A DNA stretch of 64,000 nucleotides from Vibrio bathopelagicus (GTDB lineage: Bacteria > Pseudomonadota > Gammaproteobacteria > Enterobacterales > Vibrionaceae): contig NZ_CP062500.1 of the NCBI RefSeq assembly GCF_014879975.1, positions 1,302,001 to 1,366,000 of the forward strand, written 5' to 3'. The position numbers and the translations under genes are program-made. The notes below the pieces were generated by a model. The model was not told the origin of the DNA, did not search any database, and was given only the letters and a program-made list of their open reading frames with translations. Below are positions 9,082 through 19,620 of the stretch, piece after piece (the stretch's first letter is position 1; every line of letters starts with the position of its first letter).

Positions 9082-12000
9082 GTGAAGTACACGTTAATGT
9101 TTAGGTTTAACCTTGTCTTTTTCTTATCAGTTTTCTTGTTTCCATTAACCTCCTATGCAAGCACAAGTGGCTTAAGCATGGAGCTATCAGCAAATAAGGA
9201 TTTTTATGATAACAACCAACAAGTTACTTACACCCTTACCCTAAGGAATAATTCCACTAAGGCCATTGATGGTCTTAATGTCGAAGATCAGTTGCTAGAT
9301 ATCCTAACGGAAGGAGATGACGGAAATGATGTTAATGCATTTACAGTCGTCTCGATTCAAGGGACTTCGACGTTTCTATCTTCAGCCGGAGATTACGACC
9401 GTTTTGGAAACTTAAATGCTTCAAACGTTCGACTCGCAGTTGGTGGCTCCGTGACTTATACCATGTTTGCTACCGTCTCTCCTGGAGCTGCAGGTACGAT
9501 TGACAACTTCGCGAGCGCAAGCTTGGGTGTAGAGCCCAGTGTTAACTCGAATACAGAGTCTTTGACTCGCTCTGTATATCAGCATGACGTGGCGGTCTCT
9601 GTTGATAAAGACAATTACCTACTCAATGATGAATTGACCTATACCATTAAGGTGGAAAATGAAGGTGATTCAGTCATCCGCCACCTCAATGTTGAAAGCG
9701 CAGTTTTAACAATAGAGTCATTGAATATTCACGGTGATTATCAGCTTGCTTTCACTTCGAGTATTAACTCAGCGCAGGTACAAGGAGCGGAAAGTGATGC
9801 CGGGGATTTCTCTTCTTCAGGGGACTTAGTTGTTACAAATGCTTCAATTGCAGTAGGTGGTTCTGTTACATACTCGGTGAAAGCGACGGTTTCAGATAAC
9901 TTAGTCGGAGACATTGTTAATGACAGTGTTATTACCCAAACACGCGACTCGGTTATTTCTGGAAACGAAACGCTTACTCCTCCGACCGACCCCAATATTA
10001 CGCTTACCCACACCTTGAACAAAACAGATGAATACTTAGTTCAGGATGAGTTTACTTATACGGTGACGGTAAAAAACGCATCGGATTCAGGTATCGCTTA
10101 CAACTATTCAGTTCAGCAACTTTTGACCGATATTGAGTCCGATTTGGGTAACAATATCCGCAATGAACAAAATGCGGATGACACGGCAGGTAACCCTTAC
10201 GAATCTTGGACTAACGAAGTTATTTCTATTGGTAATAAAAGTGTTTCTGAACTTGCGGCTTCTGGTTTGGAATCCAATAGACCCTTGAATGATTGGGTGT
10301 CTATCTACCCTGGTCAAGAGATACTCTATTCTATCTCCGTCGATGTAAGCCCTGTTTCGATTGGTCGTATTCCGCAGATTATTGCGCGTGTTATGGATAG
10401 CGAAGGTATTGCAGATTCAAGTGATATTTTGGCAAATCCTCTGGATACTGAAGAAGTTCTATCATCTTTATCAAGTCAAATAACCCGTAGCAAGAAGACG
10501 ACAGACACGACATATGTACCCGGAGTATCGGGTGATAACGAGGTGGTTTATGACATCGTTGTCTCTAATTCCGATACACAATATTTCGCAAACGATATTG
10601 AAATAGTAGATAAATTTGCTTGTATCGTGACCGATCAGGTTGATGGTAGTAGTGGCCCTGCTTTTTCCGAATGGAAACTGGAAATCGCAAACAGTAGTGG
10701 GGAGGGGTCAAACTATGGGTCGTTTGAGTATAACAAGTGGACCACTGACGATATTAACTTGAAGGTTGACCTCGCTCCTGAAGGTCTTGTTCGATACAAG
10801 TTGACGGCAAAGGTAGCAGACACCAGTGTCGGTCAGATAGTCGATGATGGTACAAGTTCCAGTTCAAGCTCAGGATCGTGTTTAGGCGATAATCTGCATG
10901 AATCTGGCTCTGGTGTACAGATGCCGAACTCTAATTTGAAAGTCCAGAAAGAAGTCGATTCACGTTATTACTCGGCTGGTGGTACGTTAAATTACACCAT
11001 TACCGTTGAAAATAACGGTGATGGTTACGCGATCGATGTGCCGGTTAAAGATGATCTTGCTGCTATTAGAACGAAGTCAATCACAGACGCTGTTACGCCA
11101 GCTTATTTGAGCTGGGTCGTCACGGCTAAATCTTATGCTGCAGATGGGGCTGTTTCGAATATTAGCGACCCCGGCTTTACGGATACGATCAATGGCAACC
11201 AATCTAATAAGACTATCCTTGATGTTGAAGCGAAAATTGCCCCCCATGAAAAAATCATCTATAGCATTGAAGCCATTGTAAATCCAATAGCGGACGATGA
11301 AATCCGTAACGAAGTGACCGTCGATGGCCGACTGTTCTCAGATAGAGGTTCATACCCAAGGGACTATTACTTAACCCTTGATAAGCGAGTTGATGGTAAG
11401 GACGAGCAAAACTGGTATACGGACACGACAGATACAGTTACTTATACGATCAGCATAACGAACCCTGTAGGCAATGGCTTTGCATCGAATATAAATGTCA
11501 AAGATGAAATCAGTAGTATTCAAGCAGAACTACTTCATCAGCCGGGTGAAATGAAGCAAGTTTTCTCGTCATGGACAATCAGTGCGGAAAGGGAAGCGGA
11601 CTCACCATGGGTCAAAGCGGTTACTGATGCTGGTTCTTTTTCTGATGACAATGATCTTGATGCTGTGGCTCAGCTCCCTCCTGGGGCGACAATAACTTAC
11701 ACAATCGTAGGCACTTTAGACCGCAGTGTCGATTCTGAGATTCTTTGGGGTACATTTCGTAATACAGCAACAATAACAGGCCCTCATACTAACCTGTCGG
11801 ATACCGTAACCACACACCCACAAGAACCTAATTTGGTCGTTGCTAAAACCGCTGAAAATACCGACTTTATTGTCGGTGAAACCGCAACCTTTGATATCTA
11901 TGTTTATAACCGTGGCATCGGATACGCGAACAACGCAACAGTAGAAGATGACATTGCTGAACTCAATTTCTTTAGCAGCTGGACGATTACCCCTTCAGCT

Positions 12001-15000
12001 AATACAGACAAACCTGGCTCTCGTTATGGTGAGGTGACCGATAATGAAAATATCAATACTGATGTCGATATAACTCCCGGAGGTTGGGTTCACTATGAGA
12101 TCTCGGGGATTGTTAAGGCCGACTATCCTCACGACCAAGTATCCAACCGCGTAGATGTTTATGATCCTATCACAGACAGAGATCATAGCTCTTCCGCGCA
12201 AATTGATAATGCAGATAGTAATTACTCCATCAACGTGTCACTGACGAAAACGACTGATGTTGTACGCTATACCCCAGGAAAAGATCTTATCTACACCATT
12301 GTGATTGGCAACAATGGCGATGTCGACGAGTCTGATTTGGTCTTCATCGATCGGCTGACTGAGATCACAACGACCTTGGCAAACGATAAAGACGACCATT
12401 CGGATGATTTTCTCAACCAAAATCCATTCGAATATTGGTCTGTTGATACGGGAACGGGTTACGGCTCAGAAACAACCGATGATGTAGAGATCCCAGTTTC
12501 TATTCCGGCAAAGGACTTTATTACGGTTCGCATCAAAGCTCGCGTCAAAGACAATGCGGTTTCAAACGGCGTTGCGCCTAATGAGCAAGATGTTATTCGT
12601 AATGAAGCCTTTCTTATCCATACTGACGATGTTGGGTGCACAACTGCTTGTGAATACTTGAAATCGGCAGTGGCAGAAAACCACCAAGTTCATAATGACG
12701 GCAGTGTAAAACGCACCACGAACATTAATCGCTATTCTCCGGGTGAGGAGTTGATTTATACCATTGCTTATAATTCAAGAGATGAACGCGGTTATCGTAA
12801 TAACGTCGATGTTAATGAACTAATTAATGACATTTCTGTTGAACTGCAAGATGGCAGCTCAGGAAATCCATTCTATGATGATGCAACGAGCAGCAATCAA
12901 TTTACGGTGGCTGTTGCAAAGAGTGATCCTGCAAACGCTGGTACCACGGATGGAACGCAAGACGGGACAGTTCAAGATAATCAAGACATTCAAACAACCA
13001 TCGATATTGATCAAGGTGAAAATGTAACTTACACCGTCAAAGGAATCGTTCGTCCTGATGCGGTTGGTGATATTTCATACCGAGATACGATAGTTCTTCC
13101 TAATGATTACCATCTTAAGTTCGATAAGATTACAGATGAAACGATTTATGAGCCCGGACAAACCATTACTTATCGCTTAGTTATTGAAAATGATGGTGAA
13201 GGTAATGCTCACGACATTCCGATTGTTGACGATTTAGAAGATATCAAAGTTGACTTAGTGGATGGTACAAGAGGGGATGCATATTCCACGTGGACCATTA
13301 CATCAACTGCGAGCGGTGACAACGCTGACTATGTCGATGCCGGAAATGGCGCTGGTAATGTTTACACTTCTACTGACAGTAACCTTAACGTTTCGGCTGA
13401 TATCCCTATGGGAGCAACGGTCGAATACCAAGTTGTTGCTACGATCAATGATAAAGCGAATGGCGATATTGTTAATGTGCTGACTGTGGATAGCGACAGT
13501 ATTGCACATGAAATTAAGCAGTCGGCTCGTCAAATTGATTACGAAAAAAACATCCTAGCTTATTACGATGTCGACGGTAATGAACTGCCTGGCGCTACCC
13601 AATATATGCCTGGCGGTTATGTTGAGTATGAAATTGTTATTGAAAATATCGCAGCTGCTCACGTAGATGATATTAGCTTACGTGACGATATCGATGAAAT
13701 TAATACTCAATACTACGATGGCACGCGAGGCCCTGCGTTCGACAGTTGGACGATAAAGACGGACTCAGATAACTCAGGGATATCCGATCCTGATGTTGAT
13801 AATTCGATTCAAGATAATCACGCCATTAATACGCATTTTGATATAGCGGCAGATAACTTCGGCGGTGTTCTAAGTGACCCGTTTATTCGCTACGTGATTC
13901 TTGCCAAGATCAGCCCGAAGGCGGTTGGCTCTTTTACCAACAAAGCTTATATCGATGAAGATGATGGTAATGAATTGATTGCTGTTTCTCCGCCTTCATC
14001 GATGGCAGAGCCAGAAGTAACTTTTACTAAGAAAGCATTTACCGATGCCGCCTTCACAACCCCTAAAACAGACTACTCGCAAGCGACTGGTGAGAGTGAG
14101 GTGTATTACCGTGTGCAACTTGAAAATACGGGCAATGGTATTGAATATGACTCACGTTTAGAAGATATCGTCTCGGCGATTAAAACACGTATTGCTGAAG
14201 ATGAAACCTCTAACGGAGGAGACCCTACAGGCCAACCATTTGTATCAGGTTGGGAGGTCAGCTTAGATAAAAATGTCGCAGCTGGTTCTATCACTGATGC
14301 TATTGGTTTTGTACCGGGCACCAATGTCGATATCGACAATGATATTGTCATCGCACCTCAAGAAAGTATGACGTTTACCATCCATGCTGTGATTCGTGAT
14401 GACGCGTTAGGCGACGTTCAAAACAAGGCGAGTTATGACGGTAAGGTTCGCAGCGCTACATTAGTCCCTTTAGACAATAGTATTAGCGTAGAGAAACGCG
14501 TCGTATCCATCAATGGTACGCCATTTAGTGATGGAAGCAGTTATTACCTCCCTGGTGATGAAGTTGAGTATGAGTTTGTCGTTACTAACTTGGTTAATGG
14601 TTGGGCAGATGATATTCAAATTAAAGATACAGTGACTGATGTTGAGGTTGAAGTCATTGGTGATGAGAGGAAGCCCGCTTTTGTTTCTGGTGATATTTCT
14701 GATGAAACCAGTAATGGGATTGATGCGGATGTCGACACCTTCATTCCAAGCTACAACACAAGCGGTAACCTCAATATCGAAGTCGATATTGCCGCTGGCG
14801 AAGTTTTGATCTTCAACCTTAAAGGAACGGTACGTGATGACGCATTAGGTGTCATTGATGAAAACCGGGTGACTGCCGGAGGTCAATCTGCAACATCGGA
14901 AACGGTTCCGCCAAAAGAAGCAGAGCTTAGCTACTTCAAAACTTTAGAGTATACCGATGGCGATTCAACAACCTGTTCTGTTCCATCGAGTGATGGAAGC

Positions 15001-18000
15001 GATTGTACTTATGCACCTAGAGGTGATGTTGAATATCAAGTGACCTTGGATAATGTCGGTGACAGTATTGCTAACGATGTCAGTGTCATTGATGCGATTC
15101 ATGCTATCAAAACAGAAGATGGGGACAACGCTTACTCTGACTGGTCAACCGCTATTGCAGTGGAGCCTGCGGGTAGTTATGACATTCAAGGTAACTATAA
15201 CGGCAATGTACCGCTGGATGCGACGGTCGACCTTCGTCCTGGCGAGCGCATTGTGTTTGATGTTAAAGGAACGGTTTCAACGTCTGCGACGGGCACCATT
15301 ACTAACACCGCACAGGTTAATGGTGACAATACCAATGATATTGTTCTTGATGCAGGCCGTTCGTACATTCTTATCGACAAGTGGACAGATACTCCTCAGT
15401 ACAAACCTGGAGGTACAGTAAATTATTACATCGATATCACTAACGATGATGTCGATACAGGCCTTTTCTCCATCCGAGATATTATTAGCGACTTTGAAGT
15501 TGAAACCGTCGATGGCTCGATGCAAACTGCATTAACGGAATGGAGCGTGGACTATGAAGTACTTTTCAATTCAGCGCCATCAGACCCGAATGCGAACGAC
15601 TTTTCAGAGCTGGATAAACTCGTAGGTCAAACGAGCCCAGACATCAATCTACCGGCTGAATCTATTAAAATGGCAGGGCGCAACGATTCAGGAGCCGGCG
15701 GTGATAAGTACACCGTAGTTCGTATCGTCATTGAAGGTAAAGTTCGTGATGATGCTGTTAGTCGTTTTACTAATACGGCTTATCTGAAGCATGGATTAGA
15801 TGATTCAAAAATTGCACGTTTGAGAGAGGGTTATATTACCCCTTTCCCTGGGCAACTTGCTGTGACTAAGGAAACAACGCCTCTTGCTGAACCAGATGCT
15901 AAATATCAGCCTGGCCAGCCTATTTTATACAAGATCACGTTAGCGAATACGGGACAGGGCTACCTGGTGGACCAAGTTCTAACTGATCGCATCGATACCA
16001 TTATGACGGATGTGGCAAATAGCACCGATCAAGAGCAGGCACTTACTGGTAACTGGGTTATTAGCGACGAAAGCCTTGACGGAAGTGGCGATCCAACACT
16101 GAATGCGCGTAAAAATGTGTCGAATACGGCTCAGGGATACAGTGCGACTTATAGTATCCACCCCGGTGATAGCTATTCGTTTGTGGTCAGCAATACCGTT
16201 AATGATAAAGCTAAAGGCGAAATAACCAATATCGTGAATGTTGATGGTGATGACGGTGAGTACACAGCGGAGGCGACCTACCTTCCTGAAGACGCTCAAA
16301 TTGAAATCACAAAAGACGTCGATAAAGTTGAGTACCTTCCTGGAGATACGCTTGAGTATACCGTTGCTGTTAAAAACAACGGCTTAGGTTGGGCTGAAAA
16401 TGTAGTGATTGAAGATGCGCTGAAGTCAGTTAAGACCACCATTGCTGGTGGCGCTACAGAGCAGGCGTTTGATCCGGCTTCTATTCAAATATCGGCAATG
16501 TCGACAACCGGCGAGACACCTGTTCCTACCCCCACCACAGGTGAGGACCTTAATGAAACATTAGATATCGCACCAGAAGACAGCATTGTTTTCACTATCC
16601 AAGTCACTACGAATGCGTTGGCGACGGGCGATATCATCAATGTGGCGTCGGTGACGTTTGATGGTACGACGATTGATGATAGCGCACTGAGTACGCCAGT
16701 ATTGGCAACGGTTTCTATTGAGAAAACGGTCGATACACCTTCGTATGAAGTGACCAAATTGATCAACTACGAAATTACCGTTAGCAATAGCTCTGATGCG
16801 TTTGCTTCTGGGGTTCATCTTGACGATATCTTGAGTGATATTGAAGTAGATACGACAGGTGATAATAAAGAATCGGCATTTTTGTTGTGGGAAGTCAGCT
16901 ACGAAGCTTCTGATGATCGTACGGTCGTAAACCCTGATACGTTTGACCTGAGTGATGATATTGATGTTGATATGGACATTGCTCCACAAAGCACTGTGAC
17001 CTTCCATATTAAATCCTTGATACGCACAACAGCGATCGGTGAGATCAGCAACACGGCGAACATCACTTATAACGGGACACCGCAAGAATCTACAGTGGTG
17101 ATAACGCCAAAAGAGTCAGAATTCGTTGCAACTAAAACCAATGTTCAGACAGAGTATGAACCCGGTCAAGAGCTTGAGTTTTTAATCACTATTGAGAATA
17201 CCTCTAATAACTACATCAGTGATCTGAGTGTGGTCGACGATATGGGCACCATTGAAGTGGTGTATTACGACGGTTCGACAGGTCCTGCGTTTGTTGCTGG
17301 TACCACATCGTTGGTTGTTGAATCTGAATCATTAGGAAGTTCGGCTGAGCAAATTAGTCCGACGGAATACAAGGTCGATATTGCGCCGAAAGGCACTGTG
17401 GTATTTCGGTCTAAAGGAACCGTTGTGGATACCGCTACGGGCAGTATTGTAAATACTGCTTATGTTGATGGTGGTGATGTTGTGAGTCCTCCGGTGCACA
17501 GTGTTGCGGCTGTCGTGCAAGCTGAACTTTATACGGATGCCGAATACTACATCCCAGGTGAGAAGGTGGAGTATCACCTCGTTGTTCAAAACATCGGCCG
17601 AGGGATTGCAAAAGATGTCGCCATTTACACTCAGTTTTCAGAATCAATGGGTGACTATATCGATGGCACTCGTGCGCAAGCGTTTGATGATTGGACGGTA
17701 GAAGCGGTCTCGGACGGCGCAGAGACTCAGCCAGGGACGTACACTGATGATAAGGATTTGTTTACTTTAGTCGATATCGCACCAAGCGGAAAAATCGATT
17801 ACACGTTCACATTAACCGTGAACGAAGACATGCTCACAAACATTGATGTTCTTGGTTACTATCTTGATTTGACTGGAAATCCGGCACTCGCAGCTCGCGC
17901 AAGAGGAGCAATGCCTTCCCCTTCTTCCGTAGAAATTAATGCTGAGCAAGTGGCAGCACTCGATCTACCTCCTGTTGAAGCTGAGTTAATCGTAGAAAAA

Positions 18001-19593
18001 CGCTCTGACAAACCTGAGTATACAGAGGACGATGACCGCGTTACTTACTATTTAGCAGTAACGAATAATGGTCAAGGAAATGCTGCAAACGTTCGTTTAA
18101 CTGACGAAATTAGCGAGTTGCAAAACAGCGCGGGTAATAAAGTCTTTACTGATTGGACGATCGAAGGTGTGGAAGTTGACGGCACGGGTGCTGTTATCCA
18201 ACGTCATACACTCCCGCCTAATAAAGACCTCGATACTATGGTTAACCTCAAATCTCAAAAACGAAATGGTTACGCGTTTGAGGTGGTAGGGACTTTAGGT
18301 AAAGGGTTAGATGATGATATCACTAATACCTTTACAGCAACGGAATCTGATGGGACACAAACCAGTGACAGCGTGACCACTCACATCAAGAAGATTCCTG
18401 ACAATAGCGGGGAGCTGTTGCTGACAAAATCCGCCTTGCAAGATACTGCTCAGGTTGGCGATGCCGTTGAATACGAGATTATTGTTGAAAATAACAATGA
18501 ATCTTACTTTAAGAACGTGACCGTGGAAGACCGCTATCCGGGGGGCTTGAAGTACATTGCAGATACATCAGAAGTGGTGTTGAGCGGTATTGATGGCGAG
18601 TTCGGGACGGAAGATGACGTCATTCTCTCTCAAGAGCCTTCGGACACTGGGAGGTTGATATTTACCTCATTGAATTTTGACCCCGGAGAGAAACTTCGTA
18701 TCCGTTATCTGTTACGGGTATCTGTTGGAGCCACGTTTGGTGATTACATCAATACAGCGGTGTCAAAAGTCGATGGTGTTGCTGTCTCGAATGAAGACAC
18801 GGCAAAGGTCACGGTTGAGCCTGACAAGGTATTTGATACCTCATCGATCATCGGAAAAGTTTTTGAAGACCATAACAAAGACGGCTTCCAAGCGGATGCT
18901 ACTGCGTTTGATGTCGAGCTTACAGCAAACTTAGTCGATCAAGATTATATCGCTAATTCAACTCATATTATTCGTGATGGTAAAGATGTCGCTGTAGAAG
19001 ATGAAGAGTTGATTGGCTTTGCAACTTCTGCTGTTGAAAAAGGCTTAGAACTTGGTGATCTTTGGGGCCACTCAGTCAACCGAACGATATCTGAAACCAG
19101 CTCGGTCGTTATCCAGTTCAAAACCCGCACACAACAGAGCTTTGATTTTTATGTCACGACAGATGCGGGTTCTCGCATTGAGTTTGACGCGGAAGGTCAA
19201 ATTCAGTTCAACCATGAATCGGATAGAAAGAAAGGCTTAAGTGCTGAAAATCTTAACGTAACCAGAAACCTATATCGCGATGGCGAGGATTTCCTGTGGG
19301 AAATCGTTATCGAGAATAAAGGGGTTTATGAAGATGGTATTCCGGGCGTTAAGTTGATGACGGTTGAGGGAATTGTCATTTACACAGATCAGTACGGTCG
19401 TTACCACGTGCCCGACCAATGGGTACTCAATAAGAAAGGTAAGAATTTCTTAGTGAAGTTGGACACTGATTCGCTATCAACCTCAATGGAAGTGGTGAGC
19501 GAAAACCCGAAAGTGTTACGAATTACCCCGAACAAGCTCACCAAGTTCAACTTTAGCGTCCATCGCAAAGATCAAGAAAGTGAACAGCCGTAA
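9082..19593 (+). CDS. Giant exported repeat protein with about 22 DUF11-like domains
   Basis: 3,503 residues, among the largest genes in the region. The GTG at 9082 or the ATG at 9097 (preceded by GGTGAA) both give a Sec signal peptide ending near SYA-STS. From about residue 30 to 3250 I count 22 repeats of roughly 150 residues. Each opens with a lysine-rich strand, then a pattern like YxPGxxVxYxIxVxNxGxGxA, a DxL turn, FxxWTI, a VDIAPG-like turn and IxNTAxV. The last repeat is the most canonical DUF11 domain. The final 250 residues form a different conserved end (SSIIGKVFEDHNKDGFQ, TDQYGRYHVPD, NFLVKLD, ITPNKLTKFNF), like the end domain of DUF11 proteins paired with outer-membrane proteins. 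No sortase signal, RTX tail or autotransporter domain is present, so export beyond the periplasm probably needs the next gene. Likely a long acidic surface fibre. Confidence 0.85.
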   Translation: MKYTLMFRFNLVFFLSVFLFPLTSYASTSGLSMELSANKDFYDNNQQVTYTLTLRNNSTKAIDGLNVEDQLLDILTEGDDGNDVNAFTVVSIQGTSTFLSSAGDYDRFGNLNASNVRLAVGGSVTYTMFATVSPGAAGTIDNFASASLGVEPSVNSNTESLTRSVYQHDVAVSVDKDNYLLNDELTYTIKVENEGDSVIRHLNVESAVLTIESLNIHGDYQLAFTSSINSAQVQGAESDAGDFSSSGDLVVTNASIAVGGSVTYSVKATVSDNLVGDIVNDSVITQTRDSVISGNETLTPPTDPNITLTHTLNKTDEYLVQDEFTYTVTVKNASDSGIAYNYSVQQLLTDIESDLGNNIRNEQNADDTAGNPYESWTNEVISIGNKSVSELAASGLESNRPLNDWVSIYPGQEILYSISVDVSPVSIGRIPQIIARVMDSEGIADSSDILANPLDTEEVLSSLSSQITRSKKTTDTTYVPGVSGDNEVVYDIVVSNSDTQYFANDIEIVDKFACIVTDQVDGSSGPAFSEWKLEIANSSGEGSNYGSFEYNKWTTDDINLKVDLAPEGLVRYKLTAKVADTSVGQIVDDGTSSSSSSGSCLGDNLHESGSGVQMPNSNLKVQKEVDSRYYSAGGTLNYTITVENNGDGYAIDVPVKDDLAAIRTKSITDAVTPAYLSWVVTAKSYAADGAVSNISDPGFTDTINGNQSNKTILDVEAKIAPHEKIIYSIEAIVNPIADDEIRNEVTVDGRLFSDRGSYPRDYYLTLDKRVDGKDEQNWYTDTTDTVTYTISITNPVGNGFASNINVKDEISSIQAELLHQPGEMKQVFSSWTISAEREADSPWVKAVTDAGSFSDDNDLDAVAQLPPGATITYTIVGTLDRSVDSEILWGTFRNTATITGPHTNLSDTVTTHPQEPNLVVAKTAENTDFIVGETATFDIYVYNRGIGYANNATVEDDIAELNFFSSWTITPSANTDKPGSRYGEVTDNENINTDVDITPGGWVHYEISGIVKADYPHDQVSNRVDVYDPITDRDHSSSAQIDNADSNYSINVSLTKTTDVVRYTPGKDLIYTIVIGNNGDVDESDLVFIDRLTEITTTLANDKDDHSDDFLNQNPFEYWSVDTGTGYGSETTDDVEIPVSIPAKDFITVRIKARVKDNAVSNGVAPNEQDVIRNEAFLIHTDDVGCTTACEYLKSAVAENHQVHNDGSVKRTTNINRYSPGEELIYTIAYNSRDERGYRNNVDVNELINDISVELQDGSSGNPFYDDATSSNQFTVAVAKSDPANAGTTDGTQDGTVQDNQDIQTTIDIDQGENVTYTVKGIVRPDAVGDISYRDTIVLPNDYHLKFDKITDETIYEPGQTITYRLVIENDGEGNAHDIPIVDDLEDIKVDLVDGTRGDAYSTWTITSTASGDNADYVDAGNGAGNVYTSTDSNLNVSADIPMGATVEYQVVATINDKANGDIVNVLTVDSDSIAHEIKQSARQIDYEKNILAYYDVDGNELPGATQYMPGGYVEYEIVIENIAAAHVDDISLRDDIDEINTQYYDGTRGPAFDSWTIKTDSDNSGISDPDVDNSIQDNHAINTHFDIAADNFGGVLSDPFIRYVILAKISPKAVGSFTNKAYIDEDDGNELIAVSPPSSMAEPEVTFTKKAFTDAAFTTPKTDYSQATGESEVYYRVQLENTGNGIEYDSRLEDIVSAIKTRIAEDETSNGGDPTGQPFVSGWEVSLDKNVAAGSITDAIGFVPGTNVDIDNDIVIAPQESMTFTIHAVIRDDALGDVQNKASYDGKVRSATLVPLDNSISVEKRVVSINGTPFSDGSSYYLPGDEVEYEFVVTNLVNGWADDIQIKDTVTDVEVEVIGDERKPAFVSGDISDETSNGIDADVDTFIPSYNTSGNLNIEVDIAAGEVLIFNLKGTVRDDALGVIDENRVTAGGQSATSETVPPKEAELSYFKTLEYTDGDSTTCSVPSSDGSDCTYAPRGDVEYQVTLDNVGDSIANDVSVIDAIHAIKTEDGDNAYSDWSTAIAVEPAGSYDIQGNYNGNVPLDATVDLRPGERIVFDVKGTVSTSATGTITNTAQVNGDNTNDIVLDAGRSYILIDKWTDTPQYKPGGTVNYYIDITNDDVDTGLFSIRDIISDFEVETVDGSMQTALTEWSVDYEVLFNSAPSDPNANDFSELDKLVGQTSPDINLPAESIKMAGRNDSGAGGDKYTVVRIVIEGKVRDDAVSRFTNTAYLKHGLDDSKIARLREGYITPFPGQLAVTKETTPLAEPDAKYQPGQPILYKITLANTGQGYLVDQVLTDRIDTIMTDVANSTDQEQALTGNWVISDESLDGSGDPTLNARKNVSNTAQGYSATYSIHPGDSYSFVVSNTVNDKAKGEITNIVNVDGDDGEYTAEATYLPEDAQIEITKDVDKVEYLPGDTLEYTVAVKNNGLGWAENVVIEDALKSVKTTIAGGATEQAFDPASIQISAMSTTGETPVPTPTTGEDLNETLDIAPEDSIVFTIQVTTNALATGDIINVASVTFDGTTIDDSALSTPVLATVSIEKTVDTPSYEVTKLINYEITVSNSSDAFASGVHLDDILSDIEVDTTGDNKESAFLLWEVSYEASDDRTVVNPDTFDLSDDIDVDMDIAPQSTVTFHIKSLIRTTAIGEISNTANITYNGTPQESTVVITPKESEFVATKTNVQTEYEPGQELEFLITIENTSNNYISDLSVVDDMGTIEVVYYDGSTGPAFVAGTTSLVVESESLGSSAEQISPTEYKVDIAPKGTVVFRSKGTVVDTATGSIVNTAYVDGGDVVSPPVHSVAAVVQAELYTDAEYYIPGEKVEYHLVVQNIGRGIAKDVAIYTQFSESMGDYIDGTRAQAFDDWTVEAVSDGAETQPGTYTDDKDLFTLVDIAPSGKIDYTFTLTVNEDMLTNIDVLGYYLDLTGNPALAARARGAMPSPSSVEINAEQVAALDLPPVEAELIVEKRSDKPEYTEDDDRVTYYLAVTNNGQGNAANVRLTDEISELQNSAGNKVFTDWTIEGVEVDGTGAVIQRHTLPPNKDLDTMVNLKSQKRNGYAFEVVGTLGKGLDDDITNTFTATESDGTQTSDSVTTHIKKIPDNSGELLLTKSALQDTAQVGDAVEYEIIVENNNESYFKNVTVEDRYPGGLKYIADTSEVVLSGIDGEFGTEDDVILSQEPSDTGRLIFTSLNFDPGEKLRIRYLLRVSVGATFGDYINTAVSKVDGVAVSNEDTAKVTVEPDKVFDTSSIIGKVFEDHNKDGFQADATAFDVELTANLVDQDYIANSTHIIRDGKDVAVEDEELIGFATSAVEKGLELGDLWGHSVNRTISETSSVVIQFKTRTQQSFDFYVTTDAGSRIEFDAEGQIQFNHESDRKKGLSAENLNVTRNLYRDGEDFLWEIVIENKGVYEDGIPGVKLMTVEGIVIYTDQYGRYHVPDQWVLNKKGKNFLVKLDTDSLSTSMEVVSENPKVLRITPNKLTKFNFSVHRKDQESEQP

Positions 19594-19620
19594 GCCATTG
19601 GAATCGTATCTGGAAATAAT

